Source of the DNA: Elioraea thermophila (ex Habib et al. 2022) | GTDB lineage: Bacteria > Pseudomonadota > Alphaproteobacteria > Acetobacterales > Acetobacteraceae | Direction: 5' to 3' | Assembly: GCF_003336755.1 (NCBI RefSeq) | Contig: NZ_QMDI01000003.1 | Span: 1-64,000 of the forward strand | Length of the DNA: 64,000 bases | Part shown: in pieces, positions 1 to 6,643 of the stretch | How the letters are laid out: every line of letters begins with the position of its first letter | How positions within the stretch are numbered: the first letter of the stretch is position 1 | Made by a program: the position numbers and the translations under genes | The notes under the pieces: generated by a model | What the model was told of the DNA's origin: nothing | Databases searched by the model: none | The model's input: the letters and a program-made list of their open reading frames with translations, nothing else

Positions 1-119
1 CCTGCGAGCGGGTCGGCGACGGCCTGGCGGCGGCGCACATCATCGCCCGCCCGCACGCCGAGGTGGAGCAGATCCTGCCGAAGTCTCCGGTCGCTGACGG
101 GCAGCCGCCCGTTTCATGA
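1..119 (+). CDS. csoS1: Alpha-carboxysome shell protein CsoS1 type (BMC domain), C-terminal part, cut by the window edge
   Basis: Only the last 38 codons are visible, in the frame starting at base 3 and ending with TGA at 117-119. They read through CERVGDGLAAAHIIARPHAE and then an ILPKSP tail. This is the C-terminal half of a single-domain BMC hexamer protein. The CERVGDGL-AAHIIAR-HxEVExILPK pattern is the one I know from CsoS1A/B/C of alpha-carboxysomes, and it fits PduA or EutM less well. Such hexamers tile the facets of the carboxysome shell. The stop overlaps the next start (ATGA), so the two genes are translationally coupled. The pore region and N-terminus lie outside the window, so which paralogue it is cannot be told. 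Confidence 0.88.
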   Translation, partial: CERVGDGLAAAHIIARPHAEVEQILPKSPVADGQPPVS

Positions 120-427
120 CGGGCGCTGTCACGCTGCTGGATGGTCGAGGCGAGGCGGTGAGCGACATCCCGGAGGGCTGGTCGGTGATCGGCCGGGGCG
201 GCAGCCTGTTCCGCCGCTTCGAGTTCCCCAACTACGCCGCGACCTCCGCCTTTCTCGATCGCCTGGCGAAACTGTCGGAGCAGACCGGCCGCTACCCCGA
301 TCTGAACTTCGCCTCCCGCCACGTCAACGTCACCATTCACCTCGAAGGGCAGGGTGATGAGGCGGCGGCGGAAGCAGCGCGGTTCGCCCTCGCGGTGGCG
401 GCCCTCCTGGAGGGGGAATCGTCGTGA
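116..427 (+). CDS. acRAF: pterin-4a-carbinolamine-dehydratase-like Rubisco assembly factor
   Basis: This 103-residue protein has the pterin-4a-carbinolamine dehydratase (PCD) fold signature: a W at residue 22, an F-x-F-x-x-Y strand around 35-40, and a PDL-NF-RHVNVTIH segment at 61-75. Active PCDs carry a His-His-Pro at the start of that segment. Here the pair is Arg59-Tyr60, so dehydratase chemistry is unlikely. PCD-like proteins without activity that sit in alpha-carboxysome operons are known as acRAF and help fold or assemble form IA Rubisco. The start ATG overlaps the stop of the shell gene and has no clear ribosome binding site of its own, which fits coupling. The gene downstream overlaps by GTGA. 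I am confident of the fold and fairly confident of the acRAF role because of the neighbours. Confidence 0.82.
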   Translation: MTGAVTLLDGRGEAVSDIPEGWSVIGRGGSLFRRFEFPNYAATSAFLDRLAKLSEQTGRYPDLNFASRHVNVTIHLEGQGDEAAAEAARFALAVAALLEGESS

Positions 428-606
428 CGGGGGGCTCGAAGCGAGGCGGGGCGACCGGCAAGGCAGGCGCTGGTCGCCGGGCATCGGGGCCCACGACGGC
501 GGCCGACGCCACGGCGCTGGCTGAGCGGATCGAGTCCGCTCCCGCCGCCCCGCCGTCTTCTCCTCGGCGTTCGGCGGCGATCGGCCCGGAGGTCTGGCCG
601 GACTGA
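424..606 (+). CDS. Small disordered protein, candidate alpha-McdB carboxysome-positioning adaptor
   Basis: This 60-residue protein starts with GTG at 424, overlapping the acRAF stop. A strong Shine-Dalgarno (GGAGGGGG, 7 bases before the start) argues that it is really translated. The N-terminal half is Gly/Ser/Lys/Arg-rich and basic. The middle has a short predicted helix (LAERIE, about 32-37). The rest is Ala/Pro/Ser-rich, and the end reads IGPEVWPD with Trp58 third from the C-terminus. Alpha-McdB proteins are short, largely disordered, encoded in cso operons, and share a Trp close to the C-terminus needed for carboxysome association. The match is by size, composition, position and that Trp, not by clear alignment. 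The partner ParA-type ATPase McdA is not in this window and would have to lie upstream or elsewhere. Confidence 0.55.
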   Translation: MTGGSKRGGATGKAGAGRRASGPTTAADATALAERIESAPAAPPSSPRRSAAIGPEVWPD

Positions 607-652
607 CCGCCGGGTCGGTCCCGCGGGCAGGGCAGCAAGGGGGAATCGAGCG

Positions 653-1618
653 ATGTCCACGCGCTGGCCGCGCCCCCTGATCGACGCCGGTGTTGCGATC
701 GTGCGGGATCAGGCCGGGAAGGTCCTGCTCGCCGAACGTCAGGCCTTCCAGCTTTCTCCCGGCTTCTGGGAACTGCCGGGCGGCAAGATCGAGGACGGGG
801 AGACGCCGGCGCAAGCTGCGGCGCGCGAACTTGCCGAAGAGGTGGGGCTCGAGGCTCTCGCCCTCGTGCCCTTCGCGGTTCACGAGCACCTCTTCGCCAC
901 CCGGCGCATTCGCCTGCACCTCTTCCTCGTCACCGCTTGGCGCGGGACCGCGCAGGGGCGGGAAGGTCAGCGCATCGCCTGGGTTGATCCTCGCTTCCCG
1001 GAGGTCGGGCCGATCCTGCCGTCGAACCTGCGCGTGATGGCGGTGCTCGGCCTGCCGCCGGTGATCCTCAGTACGCGCGCCGGCCCGCACGCGATGGACG
1101 CCGCGTTGGCGCTTGCGCCGGCTTTGGCCGCCGCCGGCCGCGCCGCCCTTCTGGTCGACGAACCCGAGCTCGCTCCGGCGCCACGACGCATGCTGGCGCG
1201 TCGCCTTGTCGGGCTTGCGCGCGGTGCGGGCGGTGTCGTGCTGGTGCGGGGGGATCTGCAGGCGGCAATCCAGGCGGGGGCCGCCGGGGTGGCCGATATG
1301 CCCGACCGTCTTCCGGTGCCGACGGCGCGCGCCCCGTTTCTCCGTTTCGCGACCTGCGCCTCCGCTGCCGATGTCGCGGCGGCAGCGGCGGCGGGAGCGG
1401 ATGCCCTGCTGATCGACGCTCCGACGGAACGCGCGCTCGCTTGGCTGCATGGCCTGCCACCCTGTCCGGTCTTCCTGCGCGACGGTCCGACTGCGGGGAT
1501 GGAGAGCGCTGACGGGCGGCGCCTCGGCGCCTGGCACACGCTCGCCGAGGTCGCCTCATCGGGCACGGCTTCGACCGTCGGGCACGCAAGCGGCCAGCGG
1601 CGGCAAGCCGCGGCCTGA
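653..1618 (+). CDS. Nudix hydrolase fused to a degenerate thiamine-phosphate-synthase-like domain
   Basis: This 321-residue protein has two domains. Residues 8-130 are a MutT-type Nudix domain with an intact Nudix box at 44-66 (G-x5-E-x7-REL-AEE-V-G-L), which binds the divalent metals that cleave X-linked nucleoside diphosphates. Residues 135-305 look like a ThiE/TenI TIM barrel but have lost the usual thiamine-phosphate-synthase loops, so this half is probably not a synthase. MutT-ThiE-like fusions are widespread in proteobacteria and usually annotated as 8-oxo-dGTP pyrophosphatases. The gene has a good RBS (AAGGGGGA). It lies 46 bases after the McdB candidate and 12 bases before sbtA, inside the carbon-fixation block. 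That position may be chance, or it may point to a sugar-phosphate or nucleotide clean-up role. Confidence 0.8.
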   Translation: MSTRWPRPLIDAGVAIVRDQAGKVLLAERQAFQLSPGFWELPGGKIEDGETPAQAAARELAEEVGLEALALVPFAVHEHLFATRRIRLHLFLVTAWRGTAQGREGQRIAWVDPRFPEVGPILPSNLRVMAVLGLPPVILSTRAGPHAMDAALALAPALAAAGRAALLVDEPELAPAPRRMLARRLVGLARGAGGVVLVRGDLQAAIQAGAAGVADMPDRLPVPTARAPFLRFATCASAADVAAAAAAGADALLIDAPTERALAWLHGLPPCPVFLRDGPTAGMESADGRRLGAWHTLAEVASSGTASTVGHASGQRRQAAA

Positions 1619-1630
1619 GAGGAGGGAGGG

Positions 1631-2647
1631 ATGCTCGAGGCGGCTGCGCGGAATCTGCTCGATCCGGCGATCCTCTTCTTCGTTCTCGGCGTCGTCGCCG
1701 GACTGATCCGTTCCAATCTCGAGCTTCCCCAGCCGGTCACGAAGTTCCTCAGCCTCTACCTGCTGGTGGCCATCGGCCTGAAGGGTGGTACCACGCTCGC
1801 TGTCGAGGGTTTGTCGACGTCGGGGGCGCTCGCCGTTCTCGCCGCGCTGATCATGGCGATCCTCGTGCCGATCTTGACGTTCCTGATGCTGCGTCGGCTC
1901 GTCGACCCGTTCAACGCCGTCGCGGTCGCCGGCACCTACGGCTCGGTCAGCGCGGTCACCTTCATCGCCGCGCAGCAGTTCCTCACGAAGAACGGCATCC
2001 CGTTCGGCGGCCACATGGCGGTCGCCATGGTGCTGATGGAAACGCCAGCCATCATCCTCGCCGTGATGCTGGCCAGCGTGCTGCGCGCGAAGACGGCGCC
2101 GGCCGCCCAGTCCCTGTCCGCGGCCGTGGTGCAGGACGAGGTCATCCCGGCGCTGTCGCTCCGAAGGACGATCTACGAGGCGGTCGCCTATGGCGGTCAT
2201 GTTCTTCTGGTCGGCAGCCTGATCATAGGCGTCCTTGCCGGCGCGCAAGCCCAGGAGCAGCTGAAGCCGCTGTTCGCGGACCTCTTCAAAGGGATCCTTG
2301 CGTTCTTTCTCCTCGACATGGGCTTGGTCGTCGGCCGCCAGTTCGGCGAGAAGGAGTTCCGCCTCGAGCACGTGCTGACCGCCTTCGCGCTGATCGCGCC
2401 GATGGTCTACGGCTCGCTCGCGCTCCTCCTGGCGCGCGCGTTCTCCCTCGCACAGGGCGATGCGGTGCTGCTCGCCGCCCTGTCGGCTTCCGCCTCCTAC
2501 ATCGTGGTGCCCGCCATCCTGCGCTATGCGGTGCCGGAAGCGCGGCCGGGCATCTACTTCACCATGGCGCTCGGGCTCACTTTCCCGTTCAACATCATCG
2601 CGGGAATCCCTCTCTACCACGCGATCTCGGAGCTCATGTGGCGTTGA
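1631..2647 (+). CDS. sbtA: Sodium-dependent bicarbonate transporter SbtA
   Basis: This 338-residue inner-membrane protein belongs to the SbtA/DUF897 family, Na+-driven high-affinity bicarbonate importers that feed carboxysomes. It has about ten hydrophobic helices in two inverted halves. The family-type stretches GxxKGGxxL (near residue 52), FNAVAVAGTYGSVSAVTF (near 95-112) and SASYIVVPA (near 287) are present. A strong RBS (GAGGAGGGAGGG) precedes the ATG. An SbtB-like PII protein follows 88 bases downstream, the classic partner that blocks SbtA in an adenylate-dependent way. Placement directly after alpha-carboxysome genes supports a role in a CO2-concentrating mechanism. Length is slightly below the roughly 370 residues of cyanobacterial SbtA, mainly through a shorter cytoplasmic loop between the halves. 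Confidence 0.9.
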   Translation: MLEAAARNLLDPAILFFVLGVVAGLIRSNLELPQPVTKFLSLYLLVAIGLKGGTTLAVEGLSTSGALAVLAALIMAILVPILTFLMLRRLVDPFNAVAVAGTYGSVSAVTFIAAQQFLTKNGIPFGGHMAVAMVLMETPAIILAVMLASVLRAKTAPAAQSLSAAVVQDEVIPALSLRRTIYEAVAYGGHVLLVGSLIIGVLAGAQAQEQLKPLFADLFKGILAFFLLDMGLVVGRQFGEKEFRLEHVLTAFALIAPMVYGSLALLLARAFSLAQGDAVLLAALSASASYIVVPAILRYAVPEARPGIYFTMALGLTFPFNIIAGIPLYHAISELMWR

Positions 2648-2735
2648 CGAGCCACGCCCCGGCGGGAATGGCGGGAGAGGCGAGGAGGACTTACCCTCAG
2701 GGCCTCTTTCCTGGCGGACGTGCAAGGAGCCGGCG

Positions 2736-3065
2736 ATGCGCCCCCTCGAGAACAAGAAACTCCTCACCCTGATCGCCCCGGTCGAACTGCAGCGCCTGCT
2801 CATCGACACGCTGAAGCGGCGCGAGATCGGCGGCTACACCCTCGTTCCCTGCACCGGGGCGGGCACGACGGGGCTGCGCTCGGGCATGCTCGGGGTGGAC
2901 AGCAACGTGCTGATCTATGTGATCATGTCGGAACAGCGGCTCGAGCGGGTGCTCGAGGACATCGATGCGCTGATGCGCGGGGGGTACCGTGTGAAGGCGA
3001 TCGTGCAGGACATCGCGATCATGCCGCGCAAGGTCACGGCCCGCGGCATGGAAGGGGTGGAGTGA
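2736..3065 (+). CDS. sbtB: PII-like signalling protein SbtB
   Basis: This 109-residue protein has the ferredoxin-like PII fold. A T-loop-like Gly/Thr/Ser-rich stretch lies at 40-57, and the second beta-alpha unit (LERVLEDIDAL, YRVKAIVQDIAIMPRKV) at 69-100. SbtB trimers bind cAMP, AMP, ADP or ATP and gate SbtA. Start choice: the ATG at 2736 has AAGGAG 7 bases upstream. An in-frame upstream extension reads through the sbtA 3' end and is not credible. The C-terminus stops soon after the last strand and contains no Cys, so the redox-active C-loop (CGPxGC) of many cyanobacterial SbtB proteins is absent. The gene probably forms an operon with sbtA. Confidence 0.85.
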   Translation: MRPLENKKLLTLIAPVELQRLLIDTLKRREIGGYTLVPCTGAGTTGLRSGMLGVDSNVLIYVIMSEQRLERVLEDIDALMRGGYRVKAIVQDIAIMPRKVTARGMEGVE

Positions 3066-3173
3066 GGTCAGGCTTTCGTCCGGCGCCCGCGGCAGGCTTT
3101 CCGCCTGGTCCTCGGCCTGCCGGGGCGGTCAGGACCATCGACGGCTTCGACCTGCACCCCCGCTGCGGGCAGC
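3066..3173 (+). other. Gap between sbtB and tRNA-Ser with a possible bidirectional terminator hairpin
   Basis: A 7-bp perfect stem (GGCAGGC at 3091-3097 with GCCTGCC at 3115-3121) with a 17-base loop lies between the converging sbtB and tRNA genes. There is no T tract on either side, so intrinsic termination is uncertain. Nothing else is seen in the gap. Confidence 0.3.
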
Positions 3174-3263
3174 TGGCGGAGGGAGTGGGATTCGAACCCA
3201 CGACACGGTCGCCCGTGTACGCGCTCTCCAGGCGCGCGCCTTAGACCACTCGGCCATCCCTCC
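3174..3263 (-). tRNA. tRNA-Ser, anticodon GGA
   Basis: Read on the minus strand, the gene starts GGAGGGATGGCCGAGTGG. It has a 7-bp acceptor stem (GGAGGGA with TCCCTCC), an anticodon loop CTGGAGA giving anticodon GGA (reads UCC and UCU), a long variable arm (ACACGGGCGACCGTGT), a T-arm GTGGGTTCGAATCCCAC and discriminator G. The 3' CCA is encoded at 3176-3174. The long variable arm confirms a class II serine tRNA of 90 bases including CCA. Confidence 0.97.
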
Positions 3264-3457
3264 CGATGCGCGGACAATCGCAGCGCCGACGCCAGCCGAC
3301 AAGGGCCCTGCACGCGGCCATGGCTTGCCTGGCGGCGCAAAACCGCTCCCTCCCCCTTCGCGGGCCCCTTCGCTTCGGCTAGTGTCCGCCCCACATAAGC
3401 GAAAACGCCGGGGCGGTCCCGGTTGCCGCCATCCACTTCGGGACGGACGAACACGCG

Positions 3458-3718
3458 ATGGGTACCTTCAGCATCTGGCACTGGCTCGTCGTCTTGCTGG
3501 TCATCCTGCTGCTGTTCGGCAGCGGCAAGATCAGCGGGCTGATGGGAGACCTCGCCAAGGGGATCAAGTCCTTCCGGCAAAACCTGAAGGACGAGAAGGA
3601 GGAGACGACGACCGCCGCCGACGCGCAGGCCAAGCCTTCGGGTACCCTGCCGGGCCCCGAGACGCAGACGGCGGCCCGTCAGGCGGAAGCGGCCTCGTCT
3701 TCGGCGCCGCGCAGCTGA
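3458..3718 (+). CDS. tatA: Twin-arginine translocase subunit TatA
   Basis: This 86-residue protein has the TatA/E layout: a short N-terminal membrane helix (about 6-23), a hinge with the FGSGKI motif where families usually have FG.(K/G)(K/R)LP, then an amphipathic helix rich in Lys ([20 protein letters not shown], 30-49). A low-complexity Thr/Ala/Gln tail follows. TatA oligomers form the passage for folded Tat substrates. No tatB or tatC lies nearby, so the gene is separated from the rest of the translocase, which is usual in some alphaproteobacteria and odd in others. The 194 bases upstream hold no gene. The start follows a purine-rich GGACGGACG. Confidence 0.9.
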   Translation: MGTFSIWHWLVVLLVILLLFGSGKISGLMGDLAKGIKSFRQNLKDEKEETTTAADAQAKPSGTLPGPETQTAARQAEAASSSAPRS

Positions 3719-3738
3719 CAGTCGCCGCCACTGACGGA

Positions 3739-3768
3739 GGCGCCGCCACGCGGCGCCGGTCCGGCTTG
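3739..3768 (+). terminator. Candidate hairpin terminator after tatA
   Basis: An 8-bp perfect stem (GGCGCCGC at 3739-3746 with GCGGCGCC at 3750-3757) and a 3-base loop lie 20 bases after the tatA stop. The downstream sequence has only scattered T residues, so this may be a Rho-assisted or weak terminator. The rest of the tatA-TRAP gap holds only an RBS for the next gene. Confidence 0.35.
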
Positions 3769-3881
3769 GCCGTTCCATTGACGTCCGCTCTGCCATAGTC
3801 TCCGGCCTCACGCCGCCGCGAGCACGCACGCCGCTCTGGCTGCCGGCGACGCTGCCCAGCTGGAGCACAAGGGGGGACTGG

Positions 3882-5858
3882 ATGGCACAGGCGACTGCCC
3901 AGGACCGCGACGAGGCCAACCGCATCCTGGAGCTCGAAGCGCCGTCCCTGCGCCGCCGCCTGGACGGCCTTCTCGCCTCCGCCTTCCGCTGGTTCGGCAT
4001 CGCGTTCGTCGCCTTCCACCTTTGGGTCCTGCTCGTCTCGCCGATCGACCCCACGATCGGCCGCCCCATTCATGTCTTCCTCGGCGCGGTGCTTGGGCTC
4101 GGGTTGTTTGCCGCGCACAAGCGGGGGCGACCCGACCGCATTCCCTGGTACGACTGGCTGCTGATCGCCGCTTCGGTCGCCGTCGTGGCGCACTTCGTCC
4201 TCGATGCGGATGGCATCGAGATGCGTTCGTTCCTCGGCCCGAACTGGCGCGACACCGCGATCGGGCTCGCCGCGCTGCTGATCCTCCTTGAATTCGCGCG
4301 GCGCACGGCGGGGCTCGCGATGCCGATCATCGCGCTCGTCTTCATCGCCTACGTCTTTGCCGGCCCCTGGCTGCCCGGTGCGCTCTATCACCGCGGCGTG
4401 CCGTGGCGCGAGGCGCTGAACTTCCTCATCGGCACCGAGGGAATCTTCGGCATCACCACCTCGGTCTCCGCCACCTTCATCATCATGTTCGTCACCTTCG
4501 CCGCCTTCCTGCAGACCTCGCGCGCGGGCGACTTCTTCAACGACCTCGCCATGGCGCTCGTCGGCTGGTCGCGCGGTGGTCCGGCCAAGGTGGCGGTGGT
4601 GGCGAGCTCCATGTTCGGCACCGTTTCCGGCTCGTCGGTCGCCAACGTCGTCGCCTCGGGCACCTTTACCATTCCGATGATGAAACGGGCTGGCTACGAT
4701 CCGGACACTGCCGGTGCCGTGGAGGCGACCGCGTCGACGGGCGGCCAGCTCGCGCCCCCCGTCATGGGCGCGGGCGCCTTCATCATGGCCGAGATCCTCG
4801 GCGTACGGTACACGGAGGTGTTGATCGCCGGGATCATTCCGGCCCTGCTGTACTACGTCGCCTGCTTCATGCATGCCGACCTGCATGCGCTGAAGGCGGG
4901 GCTCAGGGGCTTGCCGCGCTCGGAACTGCCGCCGCTCGGGGCCTTGCTGGTCAGGGCCTACCTGTTCGCTCCGCTCGCCATCCTGATCGCCACGCTCTTG
5001 TCCGGCTACTCGCCGTTTCGCGCTGCGGGCCTTGGCATTGCCGCCACCATCGTGATCATGGCCGGAACGTTCCTCGCCCATCGTCTTTTCCTGCAGGGCG
5101 AAGGCGTGCTTGCCGCCGTCGGCGGCAGTGTGCTGCAGCTCTGGGAGGCGATCTGCGAAGCGCTGTGGGTCGGCGCCCGCGAGGCGCTGCAGCTCATCGC
5201 CGTCTGCGCCACGGCCGGCATCGTCGCCGGCGTGATCGGGCTGACGGGGATCGGCGGCCGCTTCGCCACCATCCTGCTCGAGCTCGGAAGCTCGATGCCG
5301 GTGCTCGCCCTCACGTTTGCAGCCGTCGTCGCCCTCATTCTCGGCATGGGCGTGCCGACCACCGCGGCTTACGCCATCGCCGCTGCCGTGGTCGCGCCGG
5401 GGCTGATCCGCATGGGTGTGGAGCCGCTCGTCGCCCACATGTTCATTTTCTACTACGCCGTGCTGTCGGCCATCACGCCGCCGGTGGCGCTCGCATCCTT
5501 CGCCGCTGCCGGGCTCGCTCGCGGCAACCTGTGGGGCACCAGCCTCACTGCACTCAAGTTCGGCATGGCGACGTTCATCGTTCCGTACATGTTCTATTTG
5601 AACCCCGCCCTGCTGGCGCAGGGGCCGCTGCTTGCCGTCGCCCAGGCCTTCCTCACCGCCTTCCTTGGCGTCGTGTTGCTGGCCTGCGCAACCGAGGGCT
5701 GGCTGGCCGGGCGTCTTTCCCTGCCGCTGCGCTTTGCGTGCGGCGCCGCCGCGGTGCTCTGCATCATTCCCGAAGGCTACACGGACGTCTTCGGCGTCGC
5801 CCTCGGTGCCGCCATCGCGCTGTGGCAGCGTGTCCGGGCTTCGCGAGCGCTTGCCTGA
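3882..5858 (+). CDS. TRAP transporter fused permease (4TM/12TM fusion)
   Basis: This 658-residue polytopic protein joins a DctQ-like small permease (first four helices) with a DctM-like large permease. Visible family stretches are TSVSATFIIMFVTFAAFL, SVANVVASGTFTIPMMKRAGY, ASTGGQLAPPVMGAGAF and the GMGVPTTAAYAIAAAVVAPG signature of fused TRAP permeases. Such proteins import organic anions using a Na+ gradient and a periplasmic binding protein, usually of the TAXI type. No TAXI gene is next to it, so the binding protein must be elsewhere and the substrate cannot be assigned. The ATG is preceded by AAGGGGGG. It may be transcribed with exoD, 51 bases downstream. Confidence 0.92.
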   Translation: MAQATAQDRDEANRILELEAPSLRRRLDGLLASAFRWFGIAFVAFHLWVLLVSPIDPTIGRPIHVFLGAVLGLGLFAAHKRGRPDRIPWYDWLLIAASVAVVAHFVLDADGIEMRSFLGPNWRDTAIGLAALLILLEFARRTAGLAMPIIALVFIAYVFAGPWLPGALYHRGVPWREALNFLIGTEGIFGITTSVSATFIIMFVTFAAFLQTSRAGDFFNDLAMALVGWSRGGPAKVAVVASSMFGTVSGSSVANVVASGTFTIPMMKRAGYDPDTAGAVEATASTGGQLAPPVMGAGAFIMAEILGVRYTEVLIAGIIPALLYYVACFMHADLHALKAGLRGLPRSELPPLGALLVRAYLFAPLAILIATLLSGYSPFRAAGLGIAATIVIMAGTFLAHRLFLQGEGVLAAVGGSVLQLWEAICEALWVGAREALQLIAVCATAGIVAGVIGLTGIGGRFATILLELGSSMPVLALTFAAVVALILGMGVPTTAAYAIAAAVVAPGLIRMGVEPLVAHMFIFYYAVLSAITPPVALASFAAAGLARGNLWGTSLTALKFGMATFIVPYMFYLNPALLAQGPLLAVAQAFLTAFLGVVLLACATEGWLAGRLSLPLRFACGAAAVLCIIPEGYTDVFGVALGAAIALWQRVRASRALA

Positions 5859-5909
5859 CGCTGAGCGGTTGCCTGGCCAAGGGCGGGCTGGCAGGGTCGC
5901 GGCCGACCG

Positions 5910-6569
5910 ATGGAGTGGCGCGAGCAAGCGATGCGGAGCCCAGACCCGCCGGGCACGGCCCAGCGCGAGCGCAAGCGCGCATCCGACCTGCTGCTTGACC
6001 TTTGCCGCGCTTGGCCCGCCGAGCGGATCGCCATCGGCGACCTGCTGAGCGCCCTTGGCGACCGTGGCTACGGGCTGCTCATGCTCGTGCTCGCCCTGCC
6101 GAACCTGATCCCGGCGCCGATCCCCGGGCTGTCGGGCGTGCTGGGGACCCCGATCATCCTGCTCGCGCTGATGATGCTGGCGGGTTACCCCCAGCCCGTG
6201 CTGCCGAAGGTGATCCGCGAACGGAGCGTCCCACGCGCCGCCCTCGAGGCCGTGATCCTACGCGCCAAGCCGTGGCTCGCCCGGCTTGAGGCACGGGTCC
6301 GTCCCGGCACGCTGCCGCTGCCCAACCGCACGGTCGAGGTGGTCGCCGCGGTCCTGCTGTCCATCAACGCCACCTTGCTCGCCTTGCCCATTCCCTTCGG
6401 CAACCCGGCACCGGCGCTTGCCATCGTGGTGATGTCGGTCGCGTTGATCGAGGCGGACCGGCGCCTGTTCGTGGTCTCGATCGTCGTGCTGCTGCTCGCG
6501 ATCGCCATCGACATCGCCATCGTGCTTGCCATCGTGGGCCTGGGCGCGCGGCTTCTCGGCTACGTTTGA
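5910..6569 (+). CDS. exoD: ExoD-family membrane protein
   Basis: This 219-residue protein has the ExoD pattern: a soluble N-terminus, GDRGYGLLMLVLALPNLIP around residue 50, PIPGLSGVLGTPI, and paired C-terminal hydrophobic helices ending near the C-terminus. ExoD was named from Sinorhizobium exopolysaccharide mutants that are alkali-sensitive, and its biochemical role remains unclear. The first ATG at 5910 has a weak RBS. The Met seven residues later (5931) is an alternative start. Confidence 0.85.
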   Translation: MEWREQAMRSPDPPGTAQRERKRASDLLLDLCRAWPAERIAIGDLLSALGDRGYGLLMLVLALPNLIPAPIPGLSGVLGTPIILLALMMLAGYPQPVLPKVIRERSVPRAALEAVILRAKPWLARLEARVRPGTLPLPNRTVEVVAAVLLSINATLLALPIPFGNPAPALAIVVMSVALIEADRRLFVVSIVVLLLAIAIDIAIVLAIVGLGARLLGYV

Positions 6570-6643
6570 GCCTGCTTTCGACTTTCGGAAGACAAAGGCG
6601 CTTCGCTAGAAGGCGGGGCAGTGAGGGATGAGCGGGGGCCCGG

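Noticed and set aside
1-119. Reading the partial shell gene as a PduA/EutM-type catabolic microcompartment protein
   Set aside because: The C-terminal pattern CERVGDGL and HIIAR, and the acRAF, SbtA and SbtB neighbours, fit CsoS1 better. Certainty needs the upstream sequence.
3564-5927. Very long open frame on the minus strand across the TRAP permease gene
   Set aside because: It is antisense to a clear TRAP permease, has an Arg/Gly/His/Asp-rich composition typical of frames opposite GC-rich genes, and shows no motif.
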